In this document: in pieces, positions 61,701-64,000 of the stretch
Layout: each line of letters opens with the position of its first letter
Position numbering within the stretch: position 1 is the stretch's first letter
Source: Trichoplax sp. H2
Lineage: Eukaryota; Placozoa; Uniplacotomia; Trichoplacea
DNA: 64,000 nucleotides
Direction: 5' to 3'
Assembly: GCA_003344405.1 (NCBI GenBank)
Contig: NOWV01000227.1
Coordinates: 1-64,000, forward strand
Translations under genes and position numbers: made by a program
Notes under the pieces: generated by a model
Database searches by the model: none
What the model saw: the letters and a program-made list of their open reading frames with translations, nothing else
Told to the model about the DNA's origin: nothing

Positions 61701-64000
61701 ATACGCAAATCTACCACAGCAGATGAATAGTTTACGATTAAAATTTTCTAAAAATTCTATCACGTTCACTTAATTCACGATTCTAAGCTGTCAGTTTGCT
61801 ATAATATGAAGTCAAGTTTTATACTCAATAAGAACAGTACTGTTGCTGCGAATTGATAGAGTAGTTCATTACAGTGATAGAATATCTATTATACTTTTTA
61901 AGTCCGTAGTAAACTATGAAGTAATTGAAAGGTACTCGGAGCTTATGGTTTTCATTAGTAGTGTTATCACTTAAGTAACTATTGTATAATGTTGTATAAT
62001 TCAAAATTCGAAATTGTGGCATAGAATTGCAAAACTATAGTGAAGTTATTCACGTAGGAACGATTAAAGACGAGTATAGCATCAATATTGTCAATTTCCT
62101 GCCGATGATTTAATATGTTTTATAAGTTCAAATGAATCAGATATGCTGCTGTTACAAATTGCTAGCTAATTATAGCTTTAGAATAGTACGATGTAGAATT
62201 AACTCTGGCGATTAAAGATATCAGATTAGAAGATAAAAATTGCAATTTTAAACAGAAATAGTAATAAAACAATGAAAAAGTTGCCATGCCATACCTTAAC
62301 ATCGCGTTTATTTGGATCGGCGTTGTTATCAAGCAAAATTTTGATACATGTTGCATGACCATTATAAGCTGCCACATGAATTGGAGAACGACTATAGAAA
62401 TTAATTGCCGATTGTAGTGAATGATAGAAAATACGATGAATAAATGGATTATACAGTCGTTCAACATCAAATTAGAATGAAATATGATAGCAGGTTACAA
62501 ATAAATACTAGAAACTTGTACTACGAGTATAATTAATTTGACAATTCAGAGCTATCTTGCAAAAATTGAAAAGTCCTTACTTATTGTTATCACCCTGGTT
62601 AACTTCAAGGGAATATTGCAGGAGTGTAGAACAAACTTCATCATGGCCACCTAATGCAGCCCTGAAACATATTGACCAGAAATGTATTAGTTACGATAAT
62701 GTTAGATAGAAGCAATTAACACGCATATTAGTAGCAGTCTGTACTTTACTATAGTTATTAGAATACTACATATCCGTTATAGTTAGGTTACGGCTCAGAA
62801 AAATGTCAGTACCAGTGAAGCAAGGTTCTACCCTCATTATCCTTTAGGTTAATTTTTCCTCCACCTGTTCGATATTTCATAAAACATTACTTTATTATCG
62901 TTATTACTGATACAATTTTCATACAAAGCATATTTAAACATAGAAATAATAAAAGGAAACAAAGATCTTGGAGTACCATCAATTAAAGTGTTCATTGCTT
63001 CCAGATGACCAGTTTCACACGCGCGAAATATGGGAGTATGGCTACGGTTATCAGCATAATTAACATCTGCAGAGTGCTACATTATCAACATCATAGTGTT
63101 AGTCTATCTCGATAATAAAATGATTTATGGTATAGATTATGAACGAGTGTTAAACTTACCTTTATTAGTAAACGGACGCATTCCGATTCGCCTGAAAATG
63201 CTGCAGCATGTAGAGCTATAACCAAAAGAATTAGTCATAAATAGTATGCTAAAATATTGAATGCTTTGTTGATATTTATATTCACAGTCGTATATAGAAA
63301 ATCTTATTTATTTACCTGTCCCACCGGTCTTATCCACCAAATTGACATAACTATCATCATGAAGTAGCATAATTTTTAATACCTCGGTATTGCCTATAAG
63401 TATAGTGCATTTATAAAGTAATCATAAGAAAAAATTAAAATACTCTTTATCTCCATTGTTATGATGTATTTTAATTACCTTTACTGGCAGCCCACATAAG
63501 AGCTGTTCTACCATCATTATCAGGAATATCTTTAACGTGATCAAACGATACGAATGTACTAACAGTTTCCTGGTGCAAATGAAAACAGGAATAGCTTTAA
63601 TTTAAGGCATTTCCTACTATAACTATATTATAATCTTAATAATATGAAAGCGTTGAAATTCATTCCATCCAAATTTGGTTTCTTAAACTTACTGGAAAAT
63701 CACTTTGTGCCTAAAATCAAGCAGACAAGTTCATTAAGGGTTACTTATTACCAAAGTAATTTATCGAGCAACAACCTGGATAATCAATGACATCATCTAT
63801 GTTAATACTGATTAATAATAAATAAATGACTATTGTAGAATAGAATCAAGGTATTTTAACTAATAAGAATATTAATAATTAGATAGTAATTAATACTGAT
63901 GATATATTGTAAGATTATCCAGGATCGATTTACGTTATCCAGAATTAATAACCACTGGATTACTCACAGCATAATGCAAGGCTGTAGCTCCGTTTCGATC
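58723..64000 (-). CDS. INVS: Inversin (NPHP2), C-terminal part; gene continues past right edge
   Basis: Ankyrin-repeat protein of the proximal ciliary inversin compartment, which binds nephronophthisis proteins and affects Wnt/planar polarity signalling. Twenty-three phase-consistent exons on the minus strand: 64000-63968 (cut), 63710-63693, 63569-63479, 63393-63316, 63215-63160, 63076-62977, 62864-62813, 62661-62581, 62391-62295, 61563-61457, 61320-61269, 61181-61116, 61017-60929, 60531-60501, 60347-60313, 60180-60120, 59944-59835, 59747-59705, 59622-59560, 59360-59293, 59200-59172, 59079-58993, 58910-58723. They encode 544 residues. About the first 260 are ankyrin repeats in inversin order (TALHYA, RTALMWAASKG, SHTPIFRACETGH, RTLLHW, ADPNKRD, LTPLDYA). 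Next comes IEHGALTITSIQDL, then IQ motif 1 (TIQAFYRGYRVRK), IQ motif 2 (VTIIQRAWRR) and a third IQ-like TIQLAWRK. A basic Ser/Lys-rich tail ends in TAA. The region between IQ motifs is far shorter than in vertebrates. Confidence 0.95.

Noticed and set aside
62162-62470. 102-codon open frame (-) across INVS
   Set aside because: It runs through an INVS exon and its introns in a frame other than the ankyrin frame; the ankyrin reading with splice sites 62391-62295 explains the region.
1-64000. tRNA, rRNA, CRISPR arrays, operons and insertion sequences
   Set aside because: No cloverleaf-compatible A/B-box pairs, rRNA cores, spacer-repeat arrays or transposase sequence were seen. Spliced animal genes rule out a prokaryotic reading; the tandem arrays have diverged units and no constant-repeat/unique-spacer pattern.

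Overview
This window is eukaryotic nuclear DNA from an animal. It is AT-rich, most coding regions are split into short exons by small GT-AG introns (often 65 to 150 nt), and the proteins align along their length with animal-specific families as I remember them. Three of the five spliced genes encode parts of cilia or basal bodies and one encodes an animal mitochondrial transport adaptor, so a ciliated, early-branching animal fits. The compact introns, vertebrate-like conservation and two intronless genes make a placozoan (Trichoplax or a relative) my best guess. That is inference; no species marker is present.

Layout. 7-815 (+): last exon of a cytochrome P450 of the CYP3 type. A decayed copy of its 3' end lies at 2924-3073. 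4938-6056 (-): intronless DNAJC22. 7.3-13.4 kb: a gene-poor stretch filled by several unrelated, degenerate tandem-repeat arrays. 14069-15469 (-): intronless divergent seven-transmembrane receptor. 16.4-19.2 kb: two more arrays, followed by about 6 kb with no recognisable gene. 25220-31193 (+): complete 29-exon ODAD2 (ARMC4). 34270-37395 (-): complete 6-exon CEP83. 37.6-41.6 kb: three arrays. 42882-57634 (+): TRAK/Milton gene, 15 exons found, first exon uncertain; its 6.6-kb first intron and its third intron are built largely of repeat arrays. 58723-64000 (-): last 23 exons of an inversin (INVS/NPHP2) gene that continues past the right edge.

How the genes relate. ODAD2 (outer dynein arm docking), CEP83 (distal appendages of the mother centriole) and INVS (proximal ciliary compartment) act at three levels of one organelle and lie within about 39 kb, interrupted by TRAK. 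ODAD2/CEP83 and TRAK/INVS are convergent pairs, while CEP83/TRAK is divergent. P450, DNAJC22 and the receptor have no evident functional link with this set.

The most unusual signal is not a gene. Most long non-coding stretches contain a locally confined family of degenerate tandem repeats with its own sequence and period (55, 89, about 100, 135, 155-185 or 280 bp). I found no unit shared between arrays. This suggests the spacer DNA here arises by repeated local tandem duplication and decay. I derived the exon joins by hand from reading frame, splice consensus and family alignment from memory; all listed joins keep phase.
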